NCBI RefSeq assembly: GCF_006494365.1
Contig: NZ_VHIP01000002.1
Span: forward strand, 434,001-498,000
Origin: Aestuariibacter sp. GS-14
Lineage (GTDB): Bacteria > Pseudomonadota > Gammaproteobacteria > Enterobacterales > Alteromonadaceae
Length of the DNA: 64,000 bases
Reading direction: 5' to 3'
Made by a program: the position numbers and the translations under genes. Below the pieces are notes generated by a model. The model ran no database searches and had not been told where the DNA came from. It worked only from the letters and a program-made list of their open reading frames with translations. Of this stretch, positions 1 to 10,069 are shown piece after piece. The number at the start of each line of letters is the position of its first letter. Positions within the stretch are counted from its first letter, which is position 1.

Positions 1-1212
1 TACCACAGGTTTACCCGCGGCTTTCAGATTCAATATTTCCTGACGGATGATTTCTGAAGCCGAGGCACTGCCTCCGGGAGAGTCTACCTGAAATACCACT
101 GCTTTAACGTCGTCGTCCATACGTGCCTGGCGAAGTAGTCTGGCAGTACTGTTACCACCAATTGTACCTGCGATTTGCTCACCATCCAGAATAATACCTT
201 TCGCAACCACAATGCCTATTTTGTCGCCATGAGGCACAGGCATTGGTATCGACGGGTTTACAACACTGTTGTAATTGTGGAACGACGTAATGTTGAAGCC
301 GGTTTTGTTATCGGCTTCGCCAACCAGTTCCACCATTTCCAGGCGAATATCTTCGCGGGTTTTCAGAGCATCAACCCAACCATTCTGCAAAGCATAGGTG
401 GCTAAGTCGCCATCCGCTGTTTCAAATTTCTCGTTTAGTTGCGCCAGGGTGTCATCAAAGTTAGAAAGCTCCATGTTTCTTGCACTTGCTACATCGGCTT
501 TGTACTGTTCCCAATAGGCATCTAACCAGCGTTGATTGCTTTCTTTGGCTTCAGGTGACATGTCTTCGCGCATGTAAGGTTCAACGGCAGATTTGTATGT
601 ACCTACACGGAAAATATGCGTGGTGATTTTTAATTTCTCTAGTGCACGTTTGAAGTACATCTGATAATTGGCGTAACCTTCAAGCATGATAGCGCCCACC
701 GGATTCATATAAACATGATCGGCATGAGCTGCAAGGTAATATTGGGTTTGCGTATAGTAATCTGCGATGGCGTAAACCGGCTTCCCAGAGGTTTTGAAGT
801 CGTCTATGGCTTCTGCAACCGTGCGTAACTTGTTCAGGCCTGCGCGTCTTAAGCCCTGTAAATCCAACACCAGTGCTTTTATACGCTTGTCTTGTTTAGC
901 GTTATCCAGCACAGACACCACATCGCGGATCAGCACTTCAGGATCATCAGGGTCTTCATTAAACGCTTGTTGGAAAAATTGTTCAGCGGGGTCAATGGCG
1001 GTCTTTTCAATCACTAACGACCCATTGAGCGTTAACACCAACGCGCTGTTTTGCACCACTTTTACAGTTTGATCTTCTTTGGAAGCAACAATAAAAATGC
1101 CAACAATAATGACGAGGAAAATAATGTTAAAAAATAACTTTCGACAAAAATTGAGGACAGTCCATAGACCTACAAACAGGGCTTTTGTCCAACTTGTGCT
1201 TTTTTGAACCAT
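1..1212 (-). CDS. sppA: signal peptide peptidase SppA, 67 kDa type (C-terminus outside window)
   Basis: Inner-membrane serine protease that degrades signal peptides left after protein export. The 404 visible residues start MVQKSTSW and carry one N-terminal membrane segment (about residues 20-42). The first S49 domain includes VGTYKSAVEPY, which holds the catalytic lysine. The second domain begins near the window edge with DSPGGSASASE, whose serine is the nucleophile. Lys and Ser in separate domains is the arrangement of the long E. coli-type enzyme of about 620 residues, so roughly a third is missing beyond base 1. The truncation is a window effect, not a broken gene. Confidence 0.95.
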   Translation of the reverse strand, partial: MVQKSTSWTKALFVGLWTVLNFCRKLFFNIIFLVIIVGIFIVASKEDQTVKVVQNSALVLTLNGSLVIEKTAIDPAEQFFQQAFNEDPDDPEVLIRDVVSVLDNAKQDKRIKALVLDLQGLRRAGLNKLRTVAEAIDDFKTSGKPVYAIADYYTQTQYYLAAHADHVYMNPVGAIMLEGYANYQMYFKRALEKLKITTHIFRVGTYKSAVEPYMREDMSPEAKESNQRWLDAYWEQYKADVASARNMELSNFDDTLAQLNEKFETADGDLATYALQNGWVDALKTREDIRLEMVELVGEADNKTGFNITSFHNYNSVVNPSIPMPVPHGDKIGIVVAKGIILDGEQIAGTIGGNSTARLLRQARMDDDVKAVVFQVDSPGGSASASEIIRQEILNLKAAGKPVV

Positions 1213-1300
1213 ATTGACTACATACCTACGCTACATTTCATTGTTATGTTATCTAAACTCACATAATTCGCGAATTAAATTTGTAATGAATTGTAATAAC

Positions 1301-1495
1301 TCATTTCAACTGATTTTTGGATTTATTTAACGGTGGGCTTCTTTTTCCTGACTCATCAGCAGTGAGCCATTGCTGAATAACCCGGGCAATCTGCACATGC
1401 TGCTCGTTCGAAAGTGCCATCAACAAACGCCCATTGCGCTTGCTATAGCGAACTTTTCGATGTCCTCGTTGCATAATACGTAAAAAATTACTCAT
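1301..1495 (-). CDS. small basic hypothetical protein (64 aa)
   Basis: Not assigned to a family. It is a lysine/arginine-rich 64-residue ORF (MSNFLRIMQRGHRKVRYSKR...) with an amphipathic central part (EQHVQIARVIQQWL) and a polar tail. It lies between sppA and the divergent DoxX gene. Its composition looks like a real protein rather than an antisense shadow, and nothing better occupies this stretch on either strand. The only Shine-Dalgarno candidate is AGG two bases from the ATG, which is weak. A small DNA- or RNA-binding protein is possible but not demonstrated. Confidence 0.5.
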   Translation of the reverse strand: MSNFLRIMQRGHRKVRYSKRNGRLLMALSNEQHVQIARVIQQWLTADESGKRSPPLNKSKNQLK

Positions 1496-1706
1496 AACCT
1501 GAAAGTTTCATGATGATTAAACGTTCTTATAGGCCATATGGATGAAACGTTGCCATGAATTTGCAGTGTACACCACTATTAATCGGTTAAGTGCAACGTT
1601 ATTCCGGTTAACGATATGCGAATATGACGTTGAATAGAACAAAGTGCAACTGACCTTGTGTATAAGTTCATCTGAGTCTGTCAGAACATTAAGCGGGAAA
1701 GCTACA

Positions 1707-2333
1707 GTGATTAATCTCATTCAATCTCTGCAACAGAGACTTAACGCAGCCGTAAGTTATTTAGATGGCTGGTGTCTGCTGTTGGTTAGGTTATATTTGG
1801 CGCCCGTTATGATGCAGGCTGGCTGGCAAAAGTTTTCACACTTCAACGACACTGTTGCCTGGTTTGGTGATGCTGACTATGGTCTGGGCTTGCCTTTTCC
1901 CGCACTTTTGGCTGGACTAGCAACGGCGACTGAGTGTATTGGCGGAGCCTTGTTGTTACCAGGATTAGCGGTTCGTTGGGTGAGTATTCCATTGTTGATC
2001 ACCATGTTGGTTGCCATGATTACCGTGCATGCTGAAAATGGCTGGCTGGCAATTGCAGACGCAAACAGCTGGCTGGCAGATGGCACGATTCTGTCTAATC
2101 CAACGGTAATGGCCGCGCCTGAAAAACTCAATGCTGCCCGTTCGTTGCTGGAGGAGCACGGATATATTGACTGGCTTACCAGCAGTGGCAATTTTGTGAT
2201 CCTGAATAACGGGATTGAATTTGCCGCTACCTATTTTGTTATGTTACTGGTGTTGTTGTGCTTTGGGGCAGGGCGGTATACCAGTGCAGATTATTACCTG
2301 TCATGCTATTTCTTGCGTCAAAGCCGCTTGTAA
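1707..2333 (+). CDS. DoxX family membrane protein (HvfX-like)
   Basis: Integral membrane protein of the DoxX family, with four hydrophobic segments in about 208 residues. The first segment carries the typical LVRLYLAPVMMQAGWQKF signature. A periplasmic-looking insert rich in Asn, Ala and Glu separates segments 3 and 4. This layout resembles HvfX proteins found with copper-binding RiPP loci, but no HvfA/B/C partner is nearby, so no substrate is proposed. The start chosen is the GTG at 1707, preceded by GGGA. An upstream ATG at 1644 would add 21 residues without membrane or family character. DoxX membership is fairly sure; the function is not. Confidence 0.8.
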   Translation: MINLIQSLQQRLNAAVSYLDGWCLLLVRLYLAPVMMQAGWQKFSHFNDTVAWFGDADYGLGLPFPALLAGLATATECIGGALLLPGLAVRWVSIPLLITMLVAMITVHAENGWLAIADANSWLADGTILSNPTVMAAPEKLNAARSLLEEHGYIDWLTSSGNFVILNNGIEFAATYFVMLLVLLCFGAGRYTSADYYLSCYFLRQSRL

Positions 2334-2437
2334 ATAAACGGCGCTGACGTTATCGTCTCTGAGTCTTTTGTTTTCATCTTTTCGCAGGCAGTTGTGTCTG
2401 TTTGCGTTGATTAACTAATTAGAGGCATTAGAGGCTC

Positions 2438-2995
2438 ATGGATGCTTTAACACTTTTACTGAACCGTCGTTCCCAACCTCGTCTTTCTGCTCCTGCGCCG
2501 CAAGGCGACGCATTGGAAAACATCAAGCAGGCAGCATTGCGCGCCCCTGATCACGCAGGATTAACGCCCTGGCAATTTCTGGTGATTGAGGGAAAAGGGC
2601 TGGATAAACTGGGTACGCTATTTGAACAATCTGCGATTGATAACGACAAATCTGAGCGCGAAATTCAACGTGCACCTCAGTTACCTGAACGTGCCCCTAT
2701 GATTATTGTGATTGCTACACAATATAAAGAACACGAAAAAGTGCCACAGAATGAGCAATTTGCTTCTGCTGCGTGTGCCGCAATGGCTATGCAAATGGCC
2801 GCAGTAGCCCAGGGCTTTCAGGGAATTTGGCGCACAGGAGATTATGCACATTGTTCTATTGTAAAGGCGGGATTGGGCATTGCCGAACAAGATGAAATAG
2901 TTGGATATATGTATTTGGGCACTCCCAGTCAGGACTTACCGGAAAAACCAGTACCTACTGCTGCGGACTTTTTCAGAGCGTGGCCAGCAAGTTAG
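2438..2995 (+). CDS. ydjA: YdjA-type NAD(P)H nitroreductase
   Basis: FMN-dependent flavoprotein of the nitroreductase superfamily. Its 185 residues align throughout with E. coli YdjA: the opening MDALTLLLNRRSQPRL, RAPDHAGLTPWQFLVIEG around residues 33-51 (flavin-binding region), AAMAMQMAAVAQGFQGIWRTG near 112-131, and a final GYMYLGTP. It is small for the superfamily, which is normal for this branch. The physiological substrate of YdjA is not established. The gene stands alone and is followed by a strong hairpin terminator shared with the convergent pyruvate kinase gene. Confidence 0.92.
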   Translation: MDALTLLLNRRSQPRLSAPAPQGDALENIKQAALRAPDHAGLTPWQFLVIEGKGLDKLGTLFEQSAIDNDKSEREIQRAPQLPERAPMIIVIATQYKEHEKVPQNEQFASAACAAMAMQMAAVAQGFQGIWRTGDYAHCSIVKAGLGIAEQDEIVGYMYLGTPSQDLPEKPVPTAADFFRAWPAS

Positions 2996-3024
2996 GGTAT
3001 TGCTTCAGATAAATACAGCAAACA

Positions 3025-3057
3025 TAAAAAAAGCCAGTTGTTTTCAACTGGCTTTTT
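3025..3057. terminator. bidirectional intrinsic terminator between ydjA and pyk
   Basis: A-tract, then AAGCCAGTTG, a TTTT loop, CAACTGGCTT and a T-tract. The stem is perfect and A/T runs flank both sides, so it can end transcription of both convergent genes. Confidence 0.9.
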
Positions 3058-3083
3058 AGCACTTCGTGTTCAAATCCTGCGTA

Positions 3084-4520
3084 TTATTCTACGTCAATGA
3101 TTTTAAGGGCGTTGGTTGCGCCAATTGTTTCCATCCGATCTCCGTGAGTCAGAATGAACGTATCACCTGATTCTACCAAACCATGCTTTTTGAGCAGAGC
3201 AACAACGTCATTTTTCAGTTCGCCAGGCGCACTGTCTGCGGAGTTAAAGTACATAGGTTTTACACCGCGGTATAACGCCATGGCGTTTAACGCTTCTTCG
3301 TGACGTGATAATGCAACAATAGGCAGCTTAGTGGTGATGCGCGACATTAAACGCGGAGTACTGCCACTTTCTGTTAAACCTACAATGGCTTTAACGCCTG
3401 GCAGGTGATTCGCTGCATATACTGCAGACAATGCTATGGTTTCACTCACTGAATCGAACATTTCATCCAAGCGGTGTTTAGAAAACTTAATGCTGGGATG
3501 TGTTTCTGCACCTTCACACACACGGGCCATTGCGCGTACGGTTTCTACCGGGTAATTACCGGCAGCAGTTTCCGCTGACAGCATTACTGCATCTGTGCCA
3601 TCCAGAACAGCATTTGCCACGTCCATTACTTCTGCACGGGTTGGCATTGGACTGTCGATCATGGATTCCATCATTTGCGTAGCGGTGATAACCACTTTGT
3701 TCAACTGACGTGAACGCGCGATCAGTTTCTTCTGAACGCCTACCAGTTCAGCATCGCCAATTTCAACGCCTAAATCTCCACGGGCTACCATCACTGCATC
3801 AGATGCACGAATGATATCGTCAATCGCTTCGTCAGTGGCTACCGCTTCAGCGCGTTCTACCTTGGCACAAATTTTCGCTTTACATCCCGCGGCTTCTGCC
3901 AACTGACGGGCATAGTCTAAATCAGCGCCGCTACGAGGGAATGACACGGCCAGATAATCAACGCCAATGGCGGCTGCTGTAATAATATCGCGCTTGTCTT
4001 TTTCTGTAAGCGCTTCAGCAGACAAACCACCACCCAGTCGGTTAATGCCTTTGTTATTTGACAGTTTGCCGCCTACCGTAACAACGGTGTGTACTTTACG
4101 GCCTTCCACGCTGGTTACTTTTAACTGAATTCTGCCATCGTCCAGCAATAGAATATCGCCAGCACTTACATCGTCAGGCAGCGCTTTATAGTCGATGCCT
4201 ACCTGTTGTTCATTACCCGCGTCGCGGTCCAACTCAGCATCAAGGATGAAGTCTGCACCAATTTTCAGATGGACAGAACCATTTTCAAAGCGAGAAACAC
4301 GGATTTTCGGGCCTTGCAGGTCACCCAGAATTGCAACGTATTTACCCAGGTTACTGGCGGCTGCACGAACTCGCTTAGCGCGTTCGATATGATCTTCTGC
4401 CTGTCCGTGTGAAAAGTTCATTCGAACCACATTGGCCCCAGCGGCAATTATGGCTTCTATCATTTCTTGGGTATCTGTTGCTGGACCTAATGTCGCTAAT
4501 ATTTTTGTTCGTCTCGTCAT
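3084..4520 (-). CDS. pykA: pyruvate kinase, PykA (type II) subgroup
   Basis: Last step of glycolysis: phosphoenolpyruvate + ADP to pyruvate + ATP, in the cytoplasm. The 478 residues match E. coli PykA (480) end to end. Visible features are the N-terminal [14 protein letters not shown], the barrel motif AKVERAEAV, the signature [10 protein letters not shown] near residue 280, the [27 protein letters not shown] block, and a complete C-terminal regulatory domain. In an organism using the Entner-Doudoroff pathway it drains PEP into pyruvate. A HexR-like palindrome lies 65-79 bases upstream of the start (4585-4599), consistent with the known role of HexR at pyk genes. Confidence 0.97.
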   Translation of the reverse strand: MTRRTKILATLGPATDTQEMIEAIIAAGANVVRMNFSHGQAEDHIERAKRVRAAASNLGKYVAILGDLQGPKIRVSRFENGSVHLKIGADFILDAELDRDAGNEQQVGIDYKALPDDVSAGDILLLDDGRIQLKVTSVEGRKVHTVVTVGGKLSNNKGINRLGGGLSAEALTEKDKRDIITAAAIGVDYLAVSFPRSGADLDYARQLAEAAGCKAKICAKVERAEAVATDEAIDDIIRASDAVMVARGDLGVEIGDAELVGVQKKLIARSRQLNKVVITATQMMESMIDSPMPTRAEVMDVANAVLDGTDAVMLSAETAAGNYPVETVRAMARVCEGAETHPSIKFSKHRLDEMFDSVSETIALSAVYAANHLPGVKAIVGLTESGSTPRLMSRITTKLPIVALSRHEEALNAMALYRGVKPMYFNSADSAPGELKNDVVALLKKHGLVESGDTFILTHGDRMETIGATNALKIIDVE

Positions 4521-4584
4521 AGTGCTTTTCGCTTTCGTGTTAAGTGAGGGGACTATCTTAGGGAATACTACTGTAAATCTATTT

Positions 4585-4599
4585 CGTAATTTAATTACA
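4585..4599. promoter_or_regulatory. candidate HexR operator upstream of pykA
   Basis: CGTAATTTAATTACA fits the published HexR consensus TGTARTWWWWYTACA at 14 of 15 positions (first base C instead of T). The match is seen in the sequence; binding is inferred from the known HexR regulon, which includes pyk in Alteromonadales and Shewanella. Confidence 0.7.
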
Positions 4600-4826
4600 A
4601 AATACTAGACGAATTTGACCAAATTGTGAATGGCAGATTAAAGATTCTTTATAAGAATTATTTTTTACTGGTGTAAAAACTGTACAGGCATTGTAAGTAA
4701 TTAATATTTTCTAAATAAAAATAGATAAATATAAGCCGTTGTGATGAAAAGTCCTTCACTTTGTTATTCATCTACTTCGTTGTGTCGTTGCAGTGTCATT
4801 TGATGTAAGGGAGATCAACTAAGTAT

Positions 4827-4857
4827 AAAAAAAAGAGGCACTTCGGCCTCTTTTTCT
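4827..4857 (-). terminator. intrinsic terminator of hexR
   Basis: Read on the minus strand: AAAAAGAGGC, a short CGAAG-type loop, GCCTCTTTTTTTT. It lies 31 bases downstream of the hexR stop codon, with a long U-tract. Confidence 0.9.
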
Positions 4858-4887
4858 TTGAGCATGATATTGGGCAAGGCAGCCGTG

Positions 4888-5739
4888 CTAACTGCCGCGC
4901 TTTTCAAAACGCGAGCCGCGCAAGGTATCTTTTACCCGCTTGAGATTTTCACGAAATTTATTTCCGCGACGCAGAGTAAAGCCGGTAGCTAATACGTCGA
5001 TTAAGGTTAACTGTGCAATGCGCGATGCCATTGGCATATACATGTCGGTGTCTTCCGGCACTTCGAGTGAAAGCACATAAGTACATTCCTGCGCCAGAGG
5101 ACTGTTTGCAGACGTGATCCCTACTACCGTAGCGTCATTGGTTTTAGCTATCTGCGCAATTTCAACTAGACTCTTGGTGCGACCGGTATGGGATATCAGC
5201 ACAACTACATCACCCGAGCCGCAATTCATGCAACTCATGCGTTGCATCAGAATATCCTCGAAATACACAACGGGAACGTTAAAGCGGAAAAACTTATTCA
5301 GCGCATCATGTGCAACTGAAGCGGAAGCGCCCAAACCAAAAAACGAAATGCGCTGTGCCTGCGTCAGCAAATCCACTACGCGATTAACGGTATTAACGCA
5401 CACGGATTGACGTGCTACTTCCAGTGACGCCATGGTAGATTCGAATATCTTGGTCGTGTATTCGTCTGGCCCATCATTTTCATCAACATGACGGTTTACA
5501 TAAGGAGTACCGTTGGCCAGGCTTTGCGCTAAATGGAGCTTAAAGTCGGGGAATCCCTTGGTATCCAAACGTCGACAAAACCGGTTGACCGTGGGCTCGC
5601 TCACGTCTGACATTTTCGCCAATGTTGCTATACTGGAGTGAATTGCAGATTGTGGATTTGCCAGTATTACTTCTGCCACTTTGCGCTCTGACTTACTGAA
5701 CGCTGATTTATGTTGTGTTATTTTTTCTAAAATATTCAT
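4888..5739 (-). CDS. hexR: HexR, RpiR-family regulator of central carbon metabolism
   Basis: Transcription factor controlling glycolysis/Entner-Doudoroff genes; in known members the effector is 2-keto-3-deoxy-6-phosphogluconate. The 283 residues show an N-terminal RpiR helix-turn-helix (MNILEKITQHKSAFSKSERK to about residue 77, including SEPTVNRFCRRL). A SIS sugar-phosphate domain follows (ISFFGLGASASVAHDA and VVVLISHTGRTKSLVEIA). The start at 5739 is chosen because it matches the family N-terminus; an ATG at 5814 would add 25 unrelated residues. The gene is divergent from the zwf operon. The shared 293-base spacer holds two HexR-type palindromes, implying autoregulation and control of zwf. 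Confidence 0.95.
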   Translation of the reverse strand: MNILEKITQHKSAFSKSERKVAEVILANPQSAIHSSIATLAKMSDVSEPTVNRFCRRLDTKGFPDFKLHLAQSLANGTPYVNRHVDENDGPDEYTTKIFESTMASLEVARQSVCVNTVNRVVDLLTQAQRISFFGLGASASVAHDALNKFFRFNVPVVYFEDILMQRMSCMNCGSGDVVVLISHTGRTKSLVEIAQIAKTNDATVVGITSANSPLAQECTYVLSLEVPEDTDMYMPMASRIAQLTLIDVLATGFTLRRGNKFRENLKRVKDTLRGSRFEKRGS

Positions 5740-5820
5740 ATTCTTGCAGTTACACTTCAGTAAAATAGTGTGTTTTCCCATGCGATATACTACTGAATAT
5801 GAAAGAACGTACAAGAAAAA

Positions 5821-5835
5821 TGTAATTTTTTAACA
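5821..5835. promoter_or_regulatory. candidate HexR operator, hexR-proximal
   Basis: TGTAATTTTTTAACA matches TGTARTWWWWYTACA at 14 of 15 positions (A for T at position 12). It lies about 80 bases upstream of the hexR start, so it is a likely autoregulatory site. The call rests on the motif match and position only. Confidence 0.6.
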
Positions 5836-5929
5836 TTATTTACAGCATCGATTTCCAAAATGAAACTGTATTGACGGGGGCTGTAGCCCACTATGACGTA
5901 TCGTTATAAAATCATCCGGAATGATAAGT

Positions 5930-5944
5930 TGTAATTTTACTACA
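5930..5944. promoter_or_regulatory. candidate HexR operator, zwf-proximal
   Basis: TGTAATTTTACTACA is a perfect 15/15 match to the HexR consensus TGTARTWWWWYTACA. It sits 88 bases upstream of the zwf start in the hexR/zwf divergent spacer. HexR control of zwf is well established in related bacteria; here it is inferred from the site. Confidence 0.85.
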
Positions 5945-6032
5945 TTTGTTGTTAACTATATGGCAACAAAATACCCCGATAGCGTCGGCTTTGACCGCCG
6001 CTATCCGAACAATTTGAAATAAGGCCGATTAC

Positions 6033-7535
6033 ATGGTGATGGATAGTTCTTTTGAAGCCTGTGATTTTGTGTTGTTTGGCACTAAAGGTGACCTTTCACG
6101 ACGCAAGCTGTTACCCTCGCTGTATCAGTTGGAAAAAGCAGCGTTGTTGCATCCCGACACAACAATTATTGGTGTTGCTCGCCAGGAGCAGTCGAACGAA
6201 GATTATGTAAAAGATGTTCGCGCTGCACTGAATGAATTTGCCGGCGAAACCCTGTGTGAAGAAACATGGGAACGTTTTCAGGCACGCCTAGCCTATGCGC
6301 AGATCGATATGAAAGATATCGCAAGTTACAGCGCACTTGAAAAGCATGTTAATGCTAAACGCACAATGGTGTGTTATCTGGCAACACCTCCAGCCATTTA
6401 CGGCGATATTTGCCGTGGTTTGCATGGTTGTAACATTATCGACTCCAGCGTTCGCCTGGTGCTTGAAAAACCCATCGGTCACGATCTGAAATCGTCAAAA
6501 GTCATTAATGAGCAGGTGGCTGAGTACTTCGACGAAAGCCAGATTTATCGTATTGACCACTATTTAGGTAAAGAAACCGTTCTTAACCTGATTGCGTTGC
6601 GCTTTGCTAACTCTATTTTTACCACCAACTGGGATCACAACTGCATTGATCACGTGCAGATTACCGTTGCTGAGTCTGTAGGTATTGAAGGGCGGTGGGG
6701 TTATTTCGATGATGCCGGCCAAATGCGCGACATGGTACAGAATCACTTGTTGCAAATTTTGAGTTTGGTAGCGATGGAACCGCCCACCACGCTTAATGCC
6801 GACAGTATTCGTGACGAAAAACTGAAGGTTCTGCGTGCGTTGCGTCCTATCAACGCTGCTAACGTGAATAATGTTACTGTTCGCGGTCAGTATACTGCTG
6901 GCTTCGTTAAGGGTAAGGAAGTGCCCGGTTATCTTGAAGAAGATGACGCTAATACAGTGAGTAAAACGGAATCGTTTGTTGCTATAAAGGCGGAAATCGA
7001 CAACTGGCGCTGGGCGGGTGTACCGTTTTATCTTCGTACTGGCAAGCGTTTACCAACTAAGGTGTCTGAAGTTGTTATTTACTTTAAACGCCAGCCGCAC
7101 AATATGTTCAGCGACAGCTTCAAAGACCTGCCGCCTAACAAACTGGTTATCCGTTTACAGCCAGATGAAGGCGTTGAAATTACGGTAATGAACAAAGTAC
7201 CGGGTTTAACCAGTTCTGGGTCAATGGATCTGCAAAAATCCAAGCTTAACCTGAGTTTCTCAGAGGCTTTCTCTGATGAGCGTATTCCTGATGCATACGA
7301 AAAACTGCTGCTTGAAGTAATGTTAGGTAACCAGGCGTTGTTCGTTCGTCGTGATGAAATTGAACAGGCATGGAAATGGGTCGACTCGATTCTGGCTGCC
7401 TGGGACCACACCAACGAGCCGCCAGAGCCGTATCAGGCTGGCACTTGGGGCCCTGTGGCGTCTATCGGTCTGCTGGCGCGTGAAAATCGTAGCTGGTATG
7501 AAAGTAAAATCACTAAAACCACCAAGAAAAAGTAG
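6033..7535 (+). CDS. zwf: glucose-6-phosphate 1-dehydrogenase
   Basis: First step of the oxidative pentose phosphate and Entner-Doudoroff pathways: glucose-6-phosphate + NADP+ to 6-phosphogluconolactone. It is full length at 500 residues. An N-terminal nucleotide-binding motif FGTKGDLSRRKLLPSLY and the active-site signature RIDHYLGKE at residues 173-181 are visible, as is LVLEKPIGHD. AAGG precedes the ATG at 6033, though an ATG two codons later is an alternative. It is first in the operon zwf-pgl-edd-glk-eda, with pgl starting two bases after its stop, downstream of a perfect HexR palindrome. Confidence 0.97.
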   Translation: MVMDSSFEACDFVLFGTKGDLSRRKLLPSLYQLEKAALLHPDTTIIGVARQEQSNEDYVKDVRAALNEFAGETLCEETWERFQARLAYAQIDMKDIASYSALEKHVNAKRTMVCYLATPPAIYGDICRGLHGCNIIDSSVRLVLEKPIGHDLKSSKVINEQVAEYFDESQIYRIDHYLGKETVLNLIALRFANSIFTTNWDHNCIDHVQITVAESVGIEGRWGYFDDAGQMRDMVQNHLLQILSLVAMEPPTTLNADSIRDEKLKVLRALRPINAANVNNVTVRGQYTAGFVKGKEVPGYLEEDDANTVSKTESFVAIKAEIDNWRWAGVPFYLRTGKRLPTKVSEVVIYFKRQPHNMFSDSFKDLPPNKLVIRLQPDEGVEITVMNKVPGLTSSGSMDLQKSKLNLSFSEAFSDERIPDAYEKLLLEVMLGNQALFVRRDEIEQAWKWVDSILAAWDHTNEPPEPYQAGTWGPVASIGLLARENRSWYESKITKTTKKK

Positions 7536-7537
7536 TT

Positions 7538-8230
7538 ATGGCGTTAATTGAATCGTTATATGAAAGCGCGTCAGCGCTAAATACAGCATTTGCTGACGAC
7601 ATTGCCAAACTGCTGTCAGAGGGTATTGCCCAGCGTGGTAAAGCCAGTCTCTTAGTGAGCGGTGGCCGTACTCCGTTACCCTTATTTCAGGCGCTTTGTG
7701 AGGCTGATATCGACTGGTCGAAAGTTGACGTGTCGTTGGTAGATGAACGTTGGGTTGATGAGCAGGACGATGCCAGCAATACCCAATTGGTAAAGCAGAA
7801 TCTGTTAGTGGGTAAAGCCGCTGCTGCGCGCTTTGTGGAAATGAAATCAGCTGAATCCGATGCAGCTGACGCCGTGTTGGCTTGTGAGGCTCGCCTTGCA
7901 ACCATGGCGCAACCATTTGACGTGCTTATTCTGGGCATGGGCGAAGATGGACATACAGCGTCGTTGTTTCCTTGCAGCGAACAGTTACAGGCGGGTCTGG
8001 ACATGAACAGTGGGCGGGTGTGCATTGCCACTCAGCCAACTACGGCTCCTCACCAACGTATGTCGTTAACACTGCCAGCCATTGTTGCAAGTCGAAACAT
8101 ATTTCTGCACCTCACGGGTGAGAAAAAACGCGAAGTATTGAAAGATGCGCTGGCCAATGCGACAGCGACACAAAAGCCCATCGTAGCAGTAATTAATGCT
8201 GCGACGGTGACACTGAAATGGGCGCCGTAG
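7538..8230 (+). CDS. pgl: 6-phosphogluconolactonase (DevB type)
   Basis: Hydrolyses 6-phosphogluconolactone to 6-phosphogluconate. The 230 residues belong to the SOL/DevB family, not the unrelated E. coli YbhE type. Visible motifs are LLVSGGRTPLPLF near residue 40, SLVDERWV near 66, and GMGEDGHTASLFP starting at residue 133. It follows zwf by two bases and precedes edd by nine, consistent with one transcript. Confidence 0.95.
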   Translation: MALIESLYESASALNTAFADDIAKLLSEGIAQRGKASLLVSGGRTPLPLFQALCEADIDWSKVDVSLVDERWVDEQDDASNTQLVKQNLLVGKAAAARFVEMKSAESDAADAVLACEARLATMAQPFDVLILGMGEDGHTASLFPCSEQLQAGLDMNSGRVCIATQPTTAPHQRMSLTLPAIVASRNIFLHLTGEKKREVLKDALANATATQKPIVAVINAATVTLKWAP

Positions 8231-8239
8231 GAGAATAGC

Positions 8240-10069
8240 ATGAATTCACAAATTAATGACGTAACACAGCGAATTATCGAACGAAGCCGTGTAACCCGTC
8301 AGGCGTATCTGGCTAAGATTGACAAAGCCCGCCGTCAGGGACCACATCGTGGCGTGTTATCCTGCGGAAACCTGGCGCATGGTTTTGCTGCCTGTAACCA
8401 GGAAGAAAAATCAGATCTGCGCAGTATGACGAAAGCCAATATTGCGATCGTTTCTTCGTACAACGATATGTTGTCTGCTCATCAACCTTATGAAAGCTAT
8501 CCTCAAATTATCAAGGACGCTGTGAAGGCTGTGGGTAGCGTTGCTCAGTTCGCGGGCGGTGTGCCTGCCATGTGTGATGGTGTTACCCAGGGTAACCCAG
8601 GCATGGAACTGAGTTTGATGAGTCGTGACGTAATTGCACTGAGTGCAGCGGTTGCGTTGTCTCACAATATGTTCGACGGCGCAATGATGCTGGGTATTTG
8701 CGATAAAATCGTGCCCGGATTACTGATAGGATCGTTGAGTTTTGGCCATTTACCCACGGTTTTCGTACCTGCCGGCCCGATGCCAAGTGGTTTACCTAAT
8801 AAAGAAAAAGCACGTGTGCGTCAGGCATTTGCAGAGGGTAAAGCCGGACGTGATGAACTGTTAGAAGCCGAATCGCAGTCTTATCATTCAGCGGGTACCT
8901 GCACGTTCTACGGAACGGCAAACAGCAACCAGCTGGTTGTTGAAGTAATGGGGCTGCATTTGCCTGGTTCTTCGTTTGTGAATCCAGGCACAGCGCTGCG
9001 TGACGAATTGACACGTGCTGCGTCTCGCCAGGTTACCCGTTTAACAGACCTGGGTGATAACTATACGCCTATTGGCCACATCATTGACGAAAAAGCCGTG
9101 GTTAATGGTATTGTTGCCTTGCTAGCAACCGGTGGTTCAACAAACCATACCATGCACTTAATTGCTGTTGCCCGTGCAGCAGGCATTATTGTGAACTGGG
9201 ATGATTTCTCAGAGTTGTCTAATGCCGTACCGTTATTAACGCGTATTTATCCCAATGGATCGGCTGATATCAATCACTTTGTTGCGGCAGGTGGCATGGC
9301 GTTATTGTTCAAAGAACTGTTAGATAATGGCTTGATTCACAACGACGTGAAAACAATCTGTGGTGATGGTCTCGAGCAGTACACCAAAGAGCCTGTTCTG
9401 GATAACGGTGAGCTGGTTTGGCGTGATGGCCCGGTTAAATCGCATGACAAACAGGTATTCGCCTCAGTTTCTGAGCCATTCAAGCCCGATGGCGGCTTAA
9501 GTGTACTGAGCGGGAATCTGGGACGTGCGGTTATTAAAACGTCTGCACTTCGTTCTCCGCATTGCCACATTAAAGCACCTGCTGTGGTGTTTGAAGACCA
9601 ATATGAGCTGGATGCCGCGTTCAAAGCCGGCGATTTAGACAAAGACTGCATAGTGGTTGTTCGCTTCCAGGGCCCTGCTGCCATTGGTATGCCTGAATTG
9701 CACCGCTTAACGCCGCCATTAGGCGTATTGCAGGATCGCGGTTATCAGGTTGCACTGGTTACAGACGGCCGTATGTCAGGAGCGTCAGGTAAAGTACCAG
9801 CGGCAATCCATGTCACACCTGAGGCCTATTTGGGTGGTTTACTGTCTAAAGTTGAGACTGGCGATATTATTGAGCTTAATACCGCTACGGGTGAACTCAC
9901 ATTGTGTGTTGATGACGAGACGTTAGCTAAACGCAGTGCTAAAGTGGCTGATCTTACTGCTCAGCACGAAGGCATGGGTCGCGAGATGTTTGGTGGTATG
10001 CGTGGCGTGATTACCGGGGCAGAAGAGGGCGCTTGTACCTTGTTTTATGACCAGGAGCAACGTGTATGA
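8240..10069 (+). CDS. edd: phosphogluconate dehydratase
   Basis: Iron-sulfur dehydratase of the IlvD/Edd family converting 6-phosphogluconate to KDPG, the first committed Entner-Doudoroff step. The 609 residues are full length. Recognisable blocks are [13 protein letters not shown] near 37-49, [50 protein letters not shown] and [23 protein letters not shown]. Cysteines in the first and third blocks are expected cluster ligands. GGAG precedes the ATG. Its end overlaps glk by four bases (ATGA). Confidence 0.97.
   Translation: MNSQINDVTQRIIERSRVTRQAYLAKIDKARRQGPHRGVLSCGNLAHGFAACNQEEKSDLRSMTKANIAIVSSYNDMLSAHQPYESYPQIIKDAVKAVGSVAQFAGGVPAMCDGVTQGNPGMELSLMSRDVIALSAAVALSHNMFDGAMMLGICDKIVPGLLIGSLSFGHLPTVFVPAGPMPSGLPNKEKARVRQAFAEGKAGRDELLEAESQSYHSAGTCTFYGTANSNQLVVEVMGLHLPGSSFVNPGTALRDELTRAASRQVTRLTDLGDNYTPIGHIIDEKAVVNGIVALLATGGSTNHTMHLIAVARAAGIIVNWDDFSELSNAVPLLTRIYPNGSADINHFVAAGGMALLFKELLDNGLIHNDVKTICGDGLEQYTKEPVLDNGELVWRDGPVKSHDKQVFASVSEPFKPDGGLSVLSGNLGRAVIKTSALRSPHCHIKAPAVVFEDQYELDAAFKAGDLDKDCIVVVRFQGPAAIGMPELHRLTPPLGVLQDRGYQVALVTDGRMSGASGKVPAAIHVTPEAYLGGLLSKVETGDIIELNTATGELTLCVDDETLAKRSAKVADLTAQHEGMGREMFGGMRGVITGAEEGACTLFYDQEQRV

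Larger units (their letters stand above)
4521..4887. other. pyk/hexR intergenic region
   Basis: This 367-base AT-rich stretch holds the pyk promoter region with its HexR-like palindrome (4585-4599) and the hexR terminator (4827-4857). Between about 4610 and 4820 no convincing ORF, tRNA or hairpin was seen. Confidence 0.6.

Noticed and set aside
1-1212. sppA as a truncated pseudogene
   Set aside because: The reading frame is open to the window edge and the second catalytic domain has just begun, so truncation is due to the window boundary.
1877-2191. 104-codon antisense ORF within the DoxX gene
   Set aside because: It is the shadow of a membrane protein with clear family features on the plus strand.
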